In this document: positions 1-11,284 of the stretch, in pieces | Position numbering within the stretch: the first letter of the stretch is position 1 | Layout: every line of letters begins with the position of its first letter | From: Primula veris | Taxonomy: Eukaryota; Streptophyta; Magnoliopsida; Ericales; Primulaceae | Length of the DNA: 64,000 nt | Direction of reading: 5' to 3' | NCBI GenBank assembly: GCA_963682055.1 | Contig: OY821750.1 | Span: 1,118,501 to 1,182,500 of the forward strand | Notes under the pieces: generated by a model | Told to the model about the DNA's origin: nothing | The model's database searches: none | Seen by the model: the letters and a program-made list of their open reading frames with translations, nothing else | Made by a program: the position numbers and the translations under genes

Positions 1-926
1 TAAAGGCACGTTTGGCAAAAGAATTTGTAGAAATATCAAAACTCGGGGCAATGGCGGCTCTTAAAGCTGTCGGAGAGTGGGGTCAACCGAAGTCAAAAAT
101 CAGGCACCTCATAGTGCATTCGACTTTCGGTACCAAAATGCCAGGTGCGGACTTCGAAATTGCCAAGCTACTCGGCCTGAAACCTTCAGTAAAGAGATGT
201 ATGTTAAATCACTACGGATGTATGTCAGCTGGAACGATGCTCCGCTTATCGAAGGATATCGCAGAGAACAACGACGGTGCTCGCGTTCTCATAATTTGCA
301 CGGAAGTCATGATGAACCAACTCCACGTGCCATCACATAACAATCTCCAGTCCTCAAAGATATTTGGCGATGGTGCAGGCGCCATGGTTGTTGGCGCGAA
401 ACCAACCAAGTCGATTGAGCGTCCACTTTTTGAGATGATTTACGATAGCCAAACTACTATCCCGAAAAGTGAAGGGTCCATCACGACCGAACTTATGGGA
501 GGAGTGATTTTGAACAGTGTGAACCCATTGCTCATGGGTTCCGCTGTATCTGAGAGCATCGAAAGTGTTGTCGTTGAAGCATTTATACCACTTGGTATTA
601 CCGAATGGAATCAACTGTTTTGGATTGTCCAGCCCAGTTCAAAAATCTTGGAAGGGTTGAAGAAAAAACTTTGCTTGAATCCAGAAAAGTTGAGTGAGTC
701 TCGCCATGTTCTGAAAGAGTACGGGATCTTGGCAAGTGCAGCGGTGATTTTCGTTATGGACAGAATGAGAAAGAATTCGTTTGCTCGAGGGTTAACGACC
801 ACAGGTGAAGGGTTAGATTATGGAGTTTTCCTTGGGTTCGGCACAGGGATGACTCTAGAGACTATCGTGTTGCGTAGCTTCCCAATTAATGAACTTATTT
901 CCGAAAAAGTCCCTTCTAGACTTTGA
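1..926 (+). CDS. Type III polyketide synthase (chalcone-synthase family), 3' exon, catalytic residues lost; runs off the left edge
   Basis: Family enzymes condense malonyl-CoA onto CoA starters (chalcone, stilbene and pyrone scaffolds) in the cytosol. The frame is already open at base 3 (K-A-R-L-A-K-E) and runs to TGA at 924-926, about 307 codons. It matches the large second exon of chalcone synthases; the N-terminal ~85 residues lie outside the window. Family landmarks are present: WGQPKSKI, MPGAD, FGDGAGA, VEAFIPLGI, TTGEGLDYGV. The nucleophile Cys (Medicago CHS2 Cys164) is kept in Y-G-C-M-S-A-G (219-221). His303 is Gln (CAG 630-632, FWIVQP for FWIAHP), Asn336 is Ile (ATC 726-728), Phe215 is Leu, and the C-terminal GFGPG loop reads GFGTG. 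A deletion of about 3-4 residues precedes FGDGA. With two of three catalytic residues gone, condensation activity is unlikely, yet no stop or frameshift is present. It is either a young pseudogene or a non-enzymatic or repurposed paralogue. Confidence 0.9.
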   Translation, partial: KARLAKEFVEISKLGAMAALKAVGEWGQPKSKIRHLIVHSTFGTKMPGADFEIAKLLGLKPSVKRCMLNHYGCMSAGTMLRLSKDIAENNDGARVLIICTEVMMNQLHVPSHNNLQSSKIFGDGAGAMVVGAKPTKSIERPLFEMIYDSQTTIPKSEGSITTELMGGVILNSVNPLLMGSAVSESIESVVVEAFIPLGITEWNQLFWIVQPSSKILEGLKKKLCLNPEKLSESRHVLKEYGILASAAVIFVMDRMRKNSFARGLTTTGEGLDYGVFLGFGTGMTLETIVLRSFPINELISEKVPSRL

Positions 927-1131
927 AGGGTCCAAAACCGCATAATCGGCAACCAGATACTTAAAATCTCTTGATTGTTCATTTTTTAGTCAAACTGAAA
1001 TATACTTACAAATATGGAGATTATATATTTGTCTTATTTAAGTTGGAATGTAATGTGTGTACTTCAGGAAAAAAAAATCTCTTAATTAACTAGTGTTCGA
1101 ACTTGTTTTTCTTTCTGGCAGGTAATGAAAG
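927..1131. other. 3' flank of the polyketide synthase, no gene seen
   Basis: AT-rich sequence between the polyketide synthase stop codon and the retroelement complex. It probably holds the 3' untranslated region. No coding signal or clear repeat was seen. Confidence 0.5.
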
Positions 1132-1655
1132 AAATATTTCCTGAATATGGTGATAAGTTTTTAGTTGGTTAAACTCTCCTGAGTAATTAAAACTTGATAT
1201 TAAATTAGGCTAGACTGACAAAAAGGCATCATGTAATATCCCAGAGTCGATAGGTGTCACACGGCTGAACAACCCATGTGGCGACACGTGCTAAACAAAG
1301 ACTAAATAGAATAACTATAAAAAAAATCTCACTAAATTACTCATTAAAACGACTCAATTTTCTATCAAAAGTTCCATTAAATATAATCTCGAAAATTACG
1401 TTTATTACAAGAAAAATCTCTTACAAGTTAAAATAAAAATATAATCGCAGCGGAATTAACACATAATCTTAAAGGTCTGTCTGATCTCCAAACTGACTCG
1501 ATATCAACTATAATTAGCTGCTTGTAACCTGAAAATATTTTAAAAGGGAAGGGTGAGCTAAACGAGCTCAATGAGAGAGAAAGACTCACAATATATGATA
1601 TGGGTTGAAAATAAAATTATCCTTTTCAGTTTCTTTAAAAATAATACTTTATTTA

Positions 1656-2844
1656 TGTTGGCCCGTGTGCGGCTAAACCTTAGAGGGGGGTGAATAAGGT
1701 TTCTAGGCGTTTTTGCCTAATTTAAAATTCTAAGCAACTAACCACCCAACTAATGCAATTCTTAAGCTTAAGCGTTTTAACAAGAGTCAATAAATTGCTA
1801 GAAGTACTAAACGCAAGCAAGAATAAATAATTGCGGAAAATAAAAGTTTAAGGGAAGAAGATGACACCAAGATTTATAAAGGTTCGACAAACGGCCTACG
1901 TCCTCTCCTCGGTACTACCGAGTATTTCACTAAAATAATCTTCTTCCGGATGTTACAATCCTATCGAGCTAATCAACCGATTAAGCTCCCCCACACTTTA
2001 TGAGTGTCCCGAATGAAAAGACCTAGAGCTTTTAAGCTTCACTTGCTTACAAAGCCTCTACCCGATCACTCGCTCACAAAAATGAGTTTATAAAATACTC
2101 GTTACAATTTTATCAAAAATTGAAACAACACCCACAATCGATTGCTTCTAAAATAAGCTAATATGTGGTTTCGATGATATTTGATCTTTGTTGGAGCTTG
2201 TATCTATTTATCTTCAATTTCTCTTCTTTTTTTTCAAAGTATTTCACCAAAATGGTGTTTTTAGGTTTTTGTATATGAGAGAGGTTGAAGGATTGATTGT
2301 TATTGTGATTGGTGATTTGGAAAAGAGATTGGGCTTGTATATGTAGACCAAAGGTCTGTTTTTCTGGGTTATGACCGTTAGAAGTGGTTGAGGCTGTTTT
2401 AAGCTATTTTCCAGAAAAAGCTGAAAAGCTGTTTTCGAATTCTGTAGAAAACGATCGGTCGTTTTCTACAGTCGATCGGTCGTTTTCCAGAAAACGATCG
2501 GTCGTTTCTGAAAAACGATCGGTCGTTTTTTCAATGTCCTCACTGGAAGAAATTGGGACAAAAACGATCGGTCGTTTTTGTCCAGTCGATCGGTCGTCTG
2601 TTCTTCTGGCAGTTTTTCGGTCTTCTTTGAAAGCCCATAACTCCTTCGTTTTAGCTCCGATTTTGGTTCCGCTTGAACCTGTGGCTTCGTTTTTCTGTGC
2701 TCTATCTTTTTGGCATTCTGAAATTTACAATTTCTACTTTTGGAAAAGACAAGCATTATATCATCGAAATCGTAAAACCGTAAAATCATTAAAAACATAA
2801 TCAACGTTATAATCAAAATCAATTATTGAACTCTAAGTTCAACA
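1656..2844. mobile_element. Inner solo LTR nested in the outer solo LTR
   Basis: 1,189 bp with TGTTG start and CAACA end, flanked by the perfect 5-bp duplication ATTTA (1651-1655 and 2845-2849). It contains the phrase 'agaggggggtgaataagg' near 1682, familiar from LTR-type repeats of many dicots, and a cluster of the 14-mer CGATCGGTCGTTTT. The open frames at 2384-2800 (+) and 2466-2822 (-) lie wholly within it and look non-coding. Confidence 0.87.
2448..2600. repeat. Iterated CGATCGGTCGTTTT motif inside the inner LTR
   Basis: Six spaced copies of GATCGGTCG, mostly followed by TTTT, lie between about 2454 and 2597, with short variable spacers. The core contains the palindrome CGATCG. It lies in the 3' part of the LTR. 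It may be a regulatory iteron of the element; nothing else is known of it. Confidence 0.7.
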
Positions 2845-4363
2845 ATTTAAATAAAAATCTCAATCCAATTATCAATAACTTAAATAAACTTGCAATAAGA
2901 AAATAAATAACTCTTTTCTTTTCTTTCATCAAGATAATCTCGTTTTAAACATTCGAAAAATAATAATAAAATCTCTTTATTTCTTTTATCATATGAGCAA
3001 ATATGATAATATGTATATCTTAGGGTATCAAGCTGGATTGACTTATTCAATCATTTACCGTCCATCTTTTTCTTTGGTGTATAAACCGTACGTACACTTC
3101 GTAATTAAGGTCACCACAGCTTGACGGCTGAGTCTTTTCCTTAACACGATCCGGTTAACGAAGCTATGTACAATCGCTAAGTTAACCGTTGAGAACTAAA
3201 CTCTTTCGTTTATTTGCCAACGTCACCCCACTTTCCCCTTCCCCTTATTCGGGGATTCTCTGTTGTACTTATTCTCATGGTCACGAATACAAATCATAAG
3301 CAAATCATAAAAATAACAATCTCATTCAAATCCTTGTACAGAATCTGCACATAATCACTTTCTTTGTTCTTTTGTTTCTTTTTTTCTTTGATACAAAAAT
3401 CATATAAATATAGATAGTACTTTGATAATAATAAAACGAGCTTTTAATACTTGTCAAAATGTGCAACGGGATACTTTGTAATAGTAAGACAAAACTCACT
3501 CACCTCGATTATGGATAATCAATAACGTGGACAACTTTTGCTACCGACCGTGATATCAAACTGAGTATTGAATAAAGCATAGTTATATCTCTCTTTGTAA
3601 GTTACAACTTAAGTCATAAAAGAGAAGGTTTTAATTTTTTACATGTTTTCTTTCTCTGAAACTTTTATTTCCTTTACTAATGCTCTTTATTACTAGCTTG
3701 ATCCATTAATAATTTCTAAATATCATACAACCCCACCACGTTATCAAAGATATCCAACCAATTCTAAAATATCTCACATTAGTGACCTGATATAATAAAA
3801 TAAAATACGAGATTTTACACATCAACTTAAAGCTCGGCATTTCAAACGCACAAAAATATTGAATTTACTGAAATTTTCATACATAAGATCACCAGTCTCG
3901 CGTGCTTCTCATCTCTCTGCCTAAACATATGACGATCGACTTCAGTGGTTGTTTATTTCTCTCCCTAGTAGACCCTTTTATTTTATTTTAGTAATTGTTT
4001 TCGATTTCTGAAATTTCGATTGGATTATTATTATCTGGTTATGCAATCACATAACTCAGAGAATTGAACTAGTGTAGTTTTCGAGGGAATAGATGGAATT
4101 GTTTTAGGGTTTGAGAATTTTGGGAAGTAAATCTAACAAACTCAAGTAACATTTTGCTGGTCCAATTAAACGACAAAATTTTACACTAAATTTAGTATGA
4201 TGCTGAAAATATGTAATGACTTGCACAAGTGCGACTAAAACGTCTGATAGAAGGAAGAGGATCATTATCATTAAAATAAAGAAAAACAAAAGTTAAGAAA
4301 GAGCCGTTGGCATGTTAAAGAGAGACAATATATGACGAAATAGAGAAACAACCACCATTTCAA

Positions 4364-6260
4364 ATGCAAAGCATAAAAGACTCCAGTAAGAAGTCTCTAG
4401 AGCACAGAATTAACAACGATAATACAAATAACAAAGTTAGTATTATTACAAACTTTCAAATCATGGAAAAAGAAGAAAAAATATCGAAATCTTTTGCAGA
4501 AGTAGTGAGCAACACAAAGCATCAAGCTCCTCCAGACTCAACCTTCGTACCTAGAAAAGACATTGGAAAATATAAAGGTGAGATCTCAATTAGATTTACT
4601 ATAGAAGAAATCAAAAAGTTATATTGTCTAACTAGTTTCAGAACGGTATATTCACATGGATATGAATACATGATCAGTGTGATTGAAACGGTGAACATGA
4701 GACACCGTTTCCACAATTGTGTGGTTGGAATGTCATGTTGATAAGTTCAGGGTTAAACTCTGAATTTGTGTGGAAAGTGAGTTTTCCGCAAGCTATGTGT
4801 TGAACAAACTACCGCTTAGAAAGTTTGACAAAACAGTCAGAATTATAGAAGGCATGGTGCCTGACTATAAGTTCGTGAAAGTTTGGTGCTACATAAGAAA
4901 GGTCTCAATTTTGTTCCTTGAAGGAGTCTCAATCTTGTTCCTTGAAGGACTTGGATAGGATCGAAAACGGTAGATTGTGTGTTCATCGGATAAGCACAAA
5001 ATATAGTGTTGATCGGTTTCTATTGCATAAGGCATATGACTTTAAAATGCATATAAAATATTGTTCTATGCACGAGAACCATATTTTCTAAAAGAGAAGT
5101 TTTTCCGTAAAAACTCTAACGCCTGACGAGTGTGATTAATACATTGAGAGTTCAAAGAATTACGCTACCCAAGACAAGTGAACACTCAAACGGTGCTGGA
5201 AAAGTGGGAAAAGTGAATTTTGTAAGGAAGATGAAGTGTCTCGGCATGGTAAAAGGGTAAGTAATGAAACATCATTTGTCCCTTGACCTTCATGAGTGAA
5301 GGTGAATCGACGACATTGAAATAGTCAATGTTATCCATATAATGTGTATATGGAAAGATGCCATCAACAATGAGGTTGATAGGCACATGAGAAATAAAGT
5401 CAATTAGTTTAAGTATACTGGTGGTTTTGATAATTTTAATGTCTATACTCTAATCTCTATGAAAAGGTGCATCATTAATTAATGAGAACATGCGTTTTAT
5501 AAATGGAGATCTAGAGAATTAGGAACAAACCATTGGATCGTGGTTCTATGTAAAGTAAGTCAAAGTGCGAAAACTTGTTAAGTCACTATATGGACTAAAA
5601 CAAACACCTAACTTATATAGTTAGTCTCTTGTGCGTCAAGAATTGCACTAGACCAGGTATATAGCCAACTCAGTGAGCAGACCGAGTAAATTTGCCAATG
5701 AGGCTTCTCAGATACATGAGGTATACTGCCAATCATGAACTGCATTATACGATATGTTCAAAATGTTTGGAGGGTATTTAGATAGCAAGTGTATCTTGAA
5801 CTTTAATAGTACAAGGTACACGAGTGGATATGTTTGTACTTAAAGAGCTTACAGTTTCATGGAGGTCTGTAAAACAGACATGCATATGTGGATCAACTAT
5901 GAAATTAGAATTCATAATATTGAAGCCACTGTAAAGGCAGATTGACTGAGAAGTTTTGGGAAGTATTCTCAAGTGGCCAAAATATGTTCCCTCAATAAGC
6001 GTGCACTGCTAAATTCAGTCAGTTATTGAACGGGGTCAGAGAAATTTATATAATGGAAAGTCCCGACAAAGTTATGACATAATCATCAGAGACACAAATC
6101 CGTAAAAGGAATTGCTAACAAATAGTATGGAATCCATAAACTTTGCAAGGTCTAAGGATAATGATGCGGATCCATATACAAAATGTTTGACTCGTGGGGA
6201 GTTGGAGCAACATCGAGGGAAATCGAGTTGAAGCCCAATAAATTGGAAACTTTCAAATAA
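4364..6260 (+). pseudogene. Remnant of a Ty1/copia polyprotein
   Basis: Conceptual translation in shifting frames gives recognisable copia segments in order. A gag-like or leader stretch is at 4364-4735 (its SFAEVV phrase also occurs in LINE ORF1 proteins, so its origin is uncertain). The integrase C-terminal/GKF-like stretch YVLNKLPLRKFDKT is at about 4795-4840. 'TVDCVFIGY'-like text follows near 4960-5010. Reverse transcriptase C-terminal text resembling 'DIAYAVSQLSRY' is near 5650-5690 and 'LRYLRYT' near 5705-5735. RNase H text 'SGYVCT' is near 5822, and a terminal 'SKDNDADPYTKCLTRGEL' is near 6150-6210. Many stops and frameshifts are present, and large parts of pol are missing, so it cannot encode a protein. 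Confidence 0.75.
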
Positions 6261-6790
6261 GCTTGATGTTAAGAAATATTTCCTGAACATGGTGACAAGT
6301 GTTTAGTTGGTTAAACTCTCCTGAGTAATTAAAACTTGATGTTAAATTAGGCCAGAATGACAAAAAAACATCAACTTAAATCTCGGCATTTCAAGTGCAA
6401 AAAAAAATATTTGAATAAACTGAAATTTTCATACATACTATATAATATAAGATCACCAGTCTCGCTTCTCACTTCTCTGCTAAACATATAATGACTTTAA
6501 TTGACCTTTTATTTATTTGTTGTCATAATTGTTTTCGGGTTTTGATGTTTTGATTGGATTATTAAATGGTAAAGCGATCACAAATAACTTGTGGGATTGA
6601 ACTGGTGTAATTTATTGATGAAACAAATCAAATTGTCTCAGGGTTTGAGAAAATTGGAATTTTTCAAACAAACTCAAGTAACATTTTACCTGGTCTAAAC
6701 GAACAACAAAATTTCACGATAAATTTAGTATGATGCTGGTAATATGTTAGAACTTGTACAAGTGCGACTAAAACGTCTACTAGCTAGAAG

Positions 6791-7134
6791 GAATCCGACC
6801 AGCACCATTCACATGGGAAGGAGAACATTTGGTTGTTTCTTATTTCGTCAAGATATTTTTGGACATGGCATTAGACTTTACACTTACGTGAAGCCTATCG
6901 AAACTTCTTTACCTGAATGGCCGGCAACATTTTTTGGGACCCAAGACCCGACACCGGTTTCACGGTGCATTCAGCTTGGAATGTTAACCTAGTTAATTAG
7001 GAAACTGGTTAAGCAGTGGGCTCGGTTTGTATCGGTTCGTACTGTGCCTCTTAGATATATATATAGCTTCATTCTTTGGCTTACTTGCTTAAATCTCCTT
7101 TCCACGTTAGATCGTTTACATATGATTGATTAAA
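6791..7134. other. Unassigned stretch with one short open frame
   Basis: The frame open from about 6744 to 6992 (+) starts inside the copia 3' LTR and encodes about 60 non-LTR residues (with GRRTFGCFLFRQDIFGHG). I do not recognise it. A TATA-like run lies at 7051-7062. The frame could be a fragment of a host exon or chance. Confidence 0.25.
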
Positions 7135-8225
7135 CTTCCGATCAGATCGCCACAATCTAATTACTACCACCAATACTGTTCGTTTTGGCTCATTTTCGTA
7201 CTCGCTTCTTGGGCCGCATGATTTTAAAAGGATTTCGTGATAAGGAGTATACTACAAACTTATATACTATATGTTACTCACATATCTAGGTGATATGGGA
7301 TAGTTTTTTTCCTCTATACCACGATATTTTTCTACGAAAATCCAGTTTGTTACACTCTTTTCCCATTCAGGCACGACGTCCTCGTCAGGTACGCCGTCCT
7401 TCCAGGGTTCACTTACTCGTGCTAGTCCCAACAGGGGCTAGATAGCGGCCCCGATACCAATTGTAACGACCCCGTCCTCCGACCAGATCGCCACCATTTA
7501 TTTTCTACCACCAATATTGTCCGGTTTTGCCCAATTTCGTCTTCGCTTCTTAGGCCGCACGATTTTAAAAGGTATTGGTGATAAGAATGAGCATAGTTCA
7601 ATCTTATATATTATATAGTACTCACATATCTAGGTAATGTGGGATACCTTTTTTCTTTATATCACTGCATTTTTCTACAAAAATCCGGATTGTTATTGTA
7701 ACGACCCGGTCCTCCAAACGAACCGCCACCATCTGCTTTCTATCACTAATACTGTCCGTTTTGGCCCAATTTCGTGCTCGCCTTATTGGGCCACACGAAT
7801 TTAAAAGTTACTGGTGATAAAAATGAGGTTCTAGCTTATGTATCATATAACTAGTCACATATCTAGACGATGTGGTATAGCCATTTCTCTTTACCATGTT
7901 ATTTTCCTACGAAAATCCGGGTTGTTACACTCTTCCTCCTTCAGACACGACGTCCTCGTCGAGCATGGCATCATTCCGGGGTTCAATCATTCGTGCTAGT
8001 CCCGACATCGGCTAGATAACGGCTCCGATACCAATTGTAACGACTCGGTACTCCGACCGAACCGCCACAATTTGCTTCCTACCATCAGTATTGTCCGCTT
8101 TGACCCAATTTCATCATCGATTCTTAAATCGCACGAGTTTAAAATATTTTAGTAATAAAAAATAGGATACTATTACTTTATATACTTATATAAGTAAATA
8201 CATATTGGGTACATCATGAAATTGA
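7135..8225 (-). mobile_element. TRIM (miniature LTR retrotransposon) array: LTR-int-LTR-LTR-int-LTR
   Basis: Read on the minus strand, the order is LTR d (8036 to about 8225, decayed), internal 2 (7930-8035), LTR c (7697-7929), LTR b (7462-7695), internal 1 (7355-7461), LTR a (about 7135-7354, outer end lost). LTRs are about 233 bp, with TGTAAC/GTTACA termini on the intact copies. Each internal part is only ~106 bp. Two bases after the LTR lies TGGTATCGGAGCC, one mismatch from the initiator-tRNA-Met primer-binding site. Each ends in a purine tract (GAAGGAGGAAGAG in internal 2) abutting the next LTR. There is no coding capacity. The layout defines TRIMs; the back-to-back b/c LTRs suggest tandem insertion or recombination. 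Confidence 0.82.
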
Positions 8226-8762
8226 ACTCATACTCTTATATTTAAAGTGTGAGCTATGGAAGTGATACCATTCATTTGATGAAGTGGAGAAATTGGAGAA
8301 GTGTTTATTTAATTTAACCTAACAAAAAGAAGGAATAAAAATAAGTTAATATTTAATTCAAATATTGATCAATTTTAGCTTTTATTGATTGAGATAAGAG
8401 GTGTAACATTTACTAGTGGTAGATGGTAGTACTATATGATTATAATTATATAAGCACATGAAATACAACAAATAAAGAGAGATGTGTCTCATCACCTTGA
8501 TCTTGATCGTTCAACTTCTTAGCTGGATAAAAAGCCACTCTCTACCGACTATAACTCAATACTAGCTACTTATTTGATAAAAAGCTAAATAAACTATTAT
8601 TTATCTAGTATTACTTTGTATATTTCATCTATCATGAACAAGTTATAACTTTATAAGATTATGTGTTTTTTCTTAATTTCTATTTTCATACCGTATGTAA
8701 ATTTCAGTTTTCATGAAACGTACTTCATCGATAATAATAAAAACTTCACCAAAAGACAATAT
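8226..8762. other. Gene-free AT-rich stretch
   Basis: No gene, convincing repeat or RNA gene seen. The open frame at 8661-8855 runs into the CACTA-like element and has no recognisable similarity. Confidence 0.5.
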
Positions 8763-8956
8763 CACTACAAAATAATGTTTGATTTAGTGAGAGTCAAAAC
8801 TTGTCACAAGACTGTCACTAATTTAAAAAGATGTTATAAATCTATCGTAAATTGACTAAACTGTCACAAAGCCGTCATAAAAACTGTCGTTAATAAGCTC
8901 GTAACAAAAAATATCATCACTAATTCCGTCGCTATTTAAGTATTTTTTTGATAGTG
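8763..8956. mobile_element. CACTA-like miniature element, copy 1
   Basis: Begins CACTACAAAATAATG and ends TTTGATAGTG, so both ends show CACTA/TAGTG. The interior is rich in repeated 'tgtcac' and 'cgtcg' phrases shared with copies at 13.7, 17.6 and 60.3 kb. It is too short to code for a transposase, so it is non-autonomous. Confidence 0.7.
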
Positions 8957-9568
8957 ATGTGTGCATTGATTTGCTTTCTTCTTTTATAAACTTGTTTATT
9001 AATTGAAACTGAGAAAAGTTAAGATTCATCCATTGGGGGAGGCTTAATGCATGAAAATTGGCAATCCAAACGTACAATTCTTGAATAAATATTAAGAAAC
9101 AAAAGAACTTTAACCAAACAAAGTGATTACTAGCTAGTTGGTACTAGTCATCTTTTTTATGGCTACCTAAAAGCTTGTAACAAGTGTCCCATTAGTCCGA
9201 GATTTGTAGGAGTACTATTCTGTTTATCGGACGCTATGTACTTAGTCGCGAGACTATTGAGTCCGGTTTGGTTTTAGACAGGTCAAGTAAATAAGATCTG
9301 TTCATTAATCTATCCGAAATTCCGAACAGCTAATTATCCGCATGCTGTTTTGTTGCTTCTTTTCAACAACTGCACAATTTCTTGAAGTTTACCATCATAA
9401 CCATTAATTTAAACAAAAACCCAAGTAAACTCTTATGTAATTTATGTTATTCGACTCATGCCTAGCCAGCTCCAAAGACAAAACTCATCCAAATTAACTA
9501 TCCAAACTTTAGCCGTCATGTCTATTTTCAACTATACACACCGCAAGAAAATAACTCTATAGAAACAA
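8957..9568. other. Gene-free stretch
   Basis: AT-rich sequence with no coding or repeat signal that I can support. Confidence 0.45.
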
Positions 9569-9700
9569 TTGATCTGTTACTATACGGCTTGTTGCAGAAA
9601 ATTCAGCAACAGTATAGTAACGGTTATCAGCACTTAACAACATAAATTGTTGTTATACTGTTGCTAAATTTTAACAACAAGCCGTATAGTATCAGATAAA
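9569..9700. mobile_element. Fold-back MITE with a long perfect stem
   Basis: The arms 9571-9597 and 9672-9697 are inverted repeats (shared core CTATACGGCTTGTTG and its complement), separated by about 75 bp that contain further 'gttgctaaatt'-type repeats. A diverged relative is at 21062-21185 in the GATA intron. The class is undetermined. Confidence 0.65.
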
Positions 9701-10008
9701 TTGTAACTAAACTGTTGCTATATGAATATTTTTTTTGCAGTGACATTCTATATATATATTTCATCTATCTCAACAAAGAAAAAGAAAAAAACAACTAAAT
9801 TACACATACTATTTCCACATATGAATCTAATTAATGACAAAACACATCCAAACATTCATTGATTTGACTCAAAACCAGATTCACTAAGGATGGATCATGG
9901 GAGTGGTCCAATTAGCTTTAAAGGGAAAACAATAAAATAGATAATGACAAGGAAAAAGTATATTTATTTATTTTTGAAACCAATGGAAAAGTATGTGTGT
10001 ATATGTAG

Positions 10009-10942
10009 CAGTCGTTTAAATAACGTTATCGTTAGTATATCGTTTTTTCAAGAGTTAGGCTAAAAACGTAAATGGCGTAGCAACGAAGTGTTTTGAGGTG
10101 TGTTTTTTTTACTATTAATATAATAATACTAGGTAATTATATAATTTATGTTAATTATATTAACACTTAAATAGTTAAATACGTGTAGACCGTTATAATT
10201 AAGCAAATATATAATCCAATGCAACTAATTTGCTCACAAGTCATTTTTTAATCATAAAATTTGTAAATAAAATACTTGTAATCCTTCACTTTCGGTATCT
10301 TAACAGCCCACTTACAAGAAAAATCTCTTGTTTTATATATCTTACTTTCTATAAAATAAGATAAAATCTCATGATATAAATTAACTTTAAGTATGATTTA
10401 GTTGTAAACAAACAAATGCATACAAATTTATTCATTATTTTCCTAAATAAGATAAAAGCTCATAATACAAAATCGAAATATATAATATAGTATGTTTCTA
10501 GATAAAAATAAACAATAATTAACAAATACTAAGACTTAAAATGTATGCCTCAATTAGTTTATCTTAATTAATAAGGAAAATGACTGACTCGTTCATGATT
10601 GACCTCCGTTCGGAGGCGGTGAACATTTGGATTGGGTGGACGTCAGGGTTGGGTGGCGATGGATTAGAAAGAGCGAGTAAGTTAGAATATCCATGTGTTT
10701 GTCTAATACTGTTAGGGCATTGATTTTACTGTTTACAAAAGAAAAATATATCACAAAACAAAACGAAGTAGTGTAATACTGGTTTTTTGTTTGTTTTTTA
10801 AATACTCAATGGTTAGGATTTTGGTCCAAAATATCACTTTTTTTGCTCTTTTACACCTAATGACACGATTTTTTCACTTTACCACCCAAAACGTTATATT
10901 TTTCTTTAAAAAACCATAATGGCACATAACGCTACGCAACCT
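10009..10942 (+). mobile_element. hAT-like non-autonomous element, older copy
   Basis: Collinear over ~900 bp with the intact element at 58883-59786, in the same orientation (for example 'ttaaatagttaaatac', 'agtatgatttagttgtaaac'). The left end reads CAGTCGTTTAAATAACG against CAGTGTTTTAAATAGCG in the younger copy. The right terminal repeat is eroded, so no target duplication can be read. It has no coding capacity. Confidence 0.75.
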
Positions 10943-11035
10943 TATGACAAATTAAATGGCATGTAATATTGCTTTTTGACAAAACCAAAATGTAGTCACC
11001 CTAAATGGATCAATGACAATAGTCACAAAACCGAA

Positions 11036-11038
<3 letters not shown>

Positions 11039-11070
<32 letters not shown>
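11039..11070. repeat. (TA)n microsatellite
   Basis: An uninterrupted alternating TA run of about 30 bases. Confidence 0.95.
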
Positions 11071-11072
<2 letters not shown>

Positions 11073-11284
11073 GGTTGTCCAATTTCAACATATATACTCC
11101 TCCCTAGGTATCCCATTGAAGCATTTGGCTTTCCATTTCAAACATATTAAAATAAGTATCCATTTTACTTTTCTAATAGATTTTTTATAAAAAAATTTGA
11201 AATAAGCATTTCTTTTAAAGTTAAATACTACTATCATTTTATACTTATAGCCTCACATTTTAGGTAAAAAAAAGGTTTTTCTTT

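Larger units (their letters stand above)
1232..3819 (-). mobile_element. Outer solo LTR (probably Gypsy type), split by an inner solo LTR
   Basis: Begins TGTAATATC and ends GATTTTACA, giving matching TGTAA/TTACA termini. It is flanked by a perfect 5-bp target duplication CATCA (1227-1231 and 3820-3824). The uninterrupted target 'aacatcaactta' survives in the paralogous LTR near 6366-6380, confirming the insertion. Without the inner insertion it is about 1.39 kb. The segment 'gggtgagctaaacgagctcaatgag' style text (given here as a description) resembles Gypsy chromovirus LTRs read in reverse; that class assignment is an inference. No internal domain remains, so it is a solo LTR. Confidence 0.85.
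1132..6790 (+). mobile_element. Decayed Ty1/copia retrotransposon with nested LTR insertions
   Basis: Two related segments flank a ruined copia polyprotein. The left one is 1132-1231 continued at 3820-4258; the right one is 6267-6790. Both carry 'aaatatttcctgaa', 'ttggttaaactctcctgag', 'gatcaccagtctcgc' and 'aagtgcgactaaaacgtct' in the same order. Their position directly outside the pol remnant makes them the likely 5' and 3' LTRs, which puts the element in plus orientation. The 5' LTR is interrupted by two nested solo LTRs. No clean primer-binding site, polypurine tract or target duplication was found, so exact ends are uncertain. Confidence 0.7.

Noticed and set aside
2384..2800. 138-codon open frame with repeated DRSF segments
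   Set aside because: It lies inside the inner solo LTR and is created by the iterated GATCGGTCG motif; the opposite strand is equally open.
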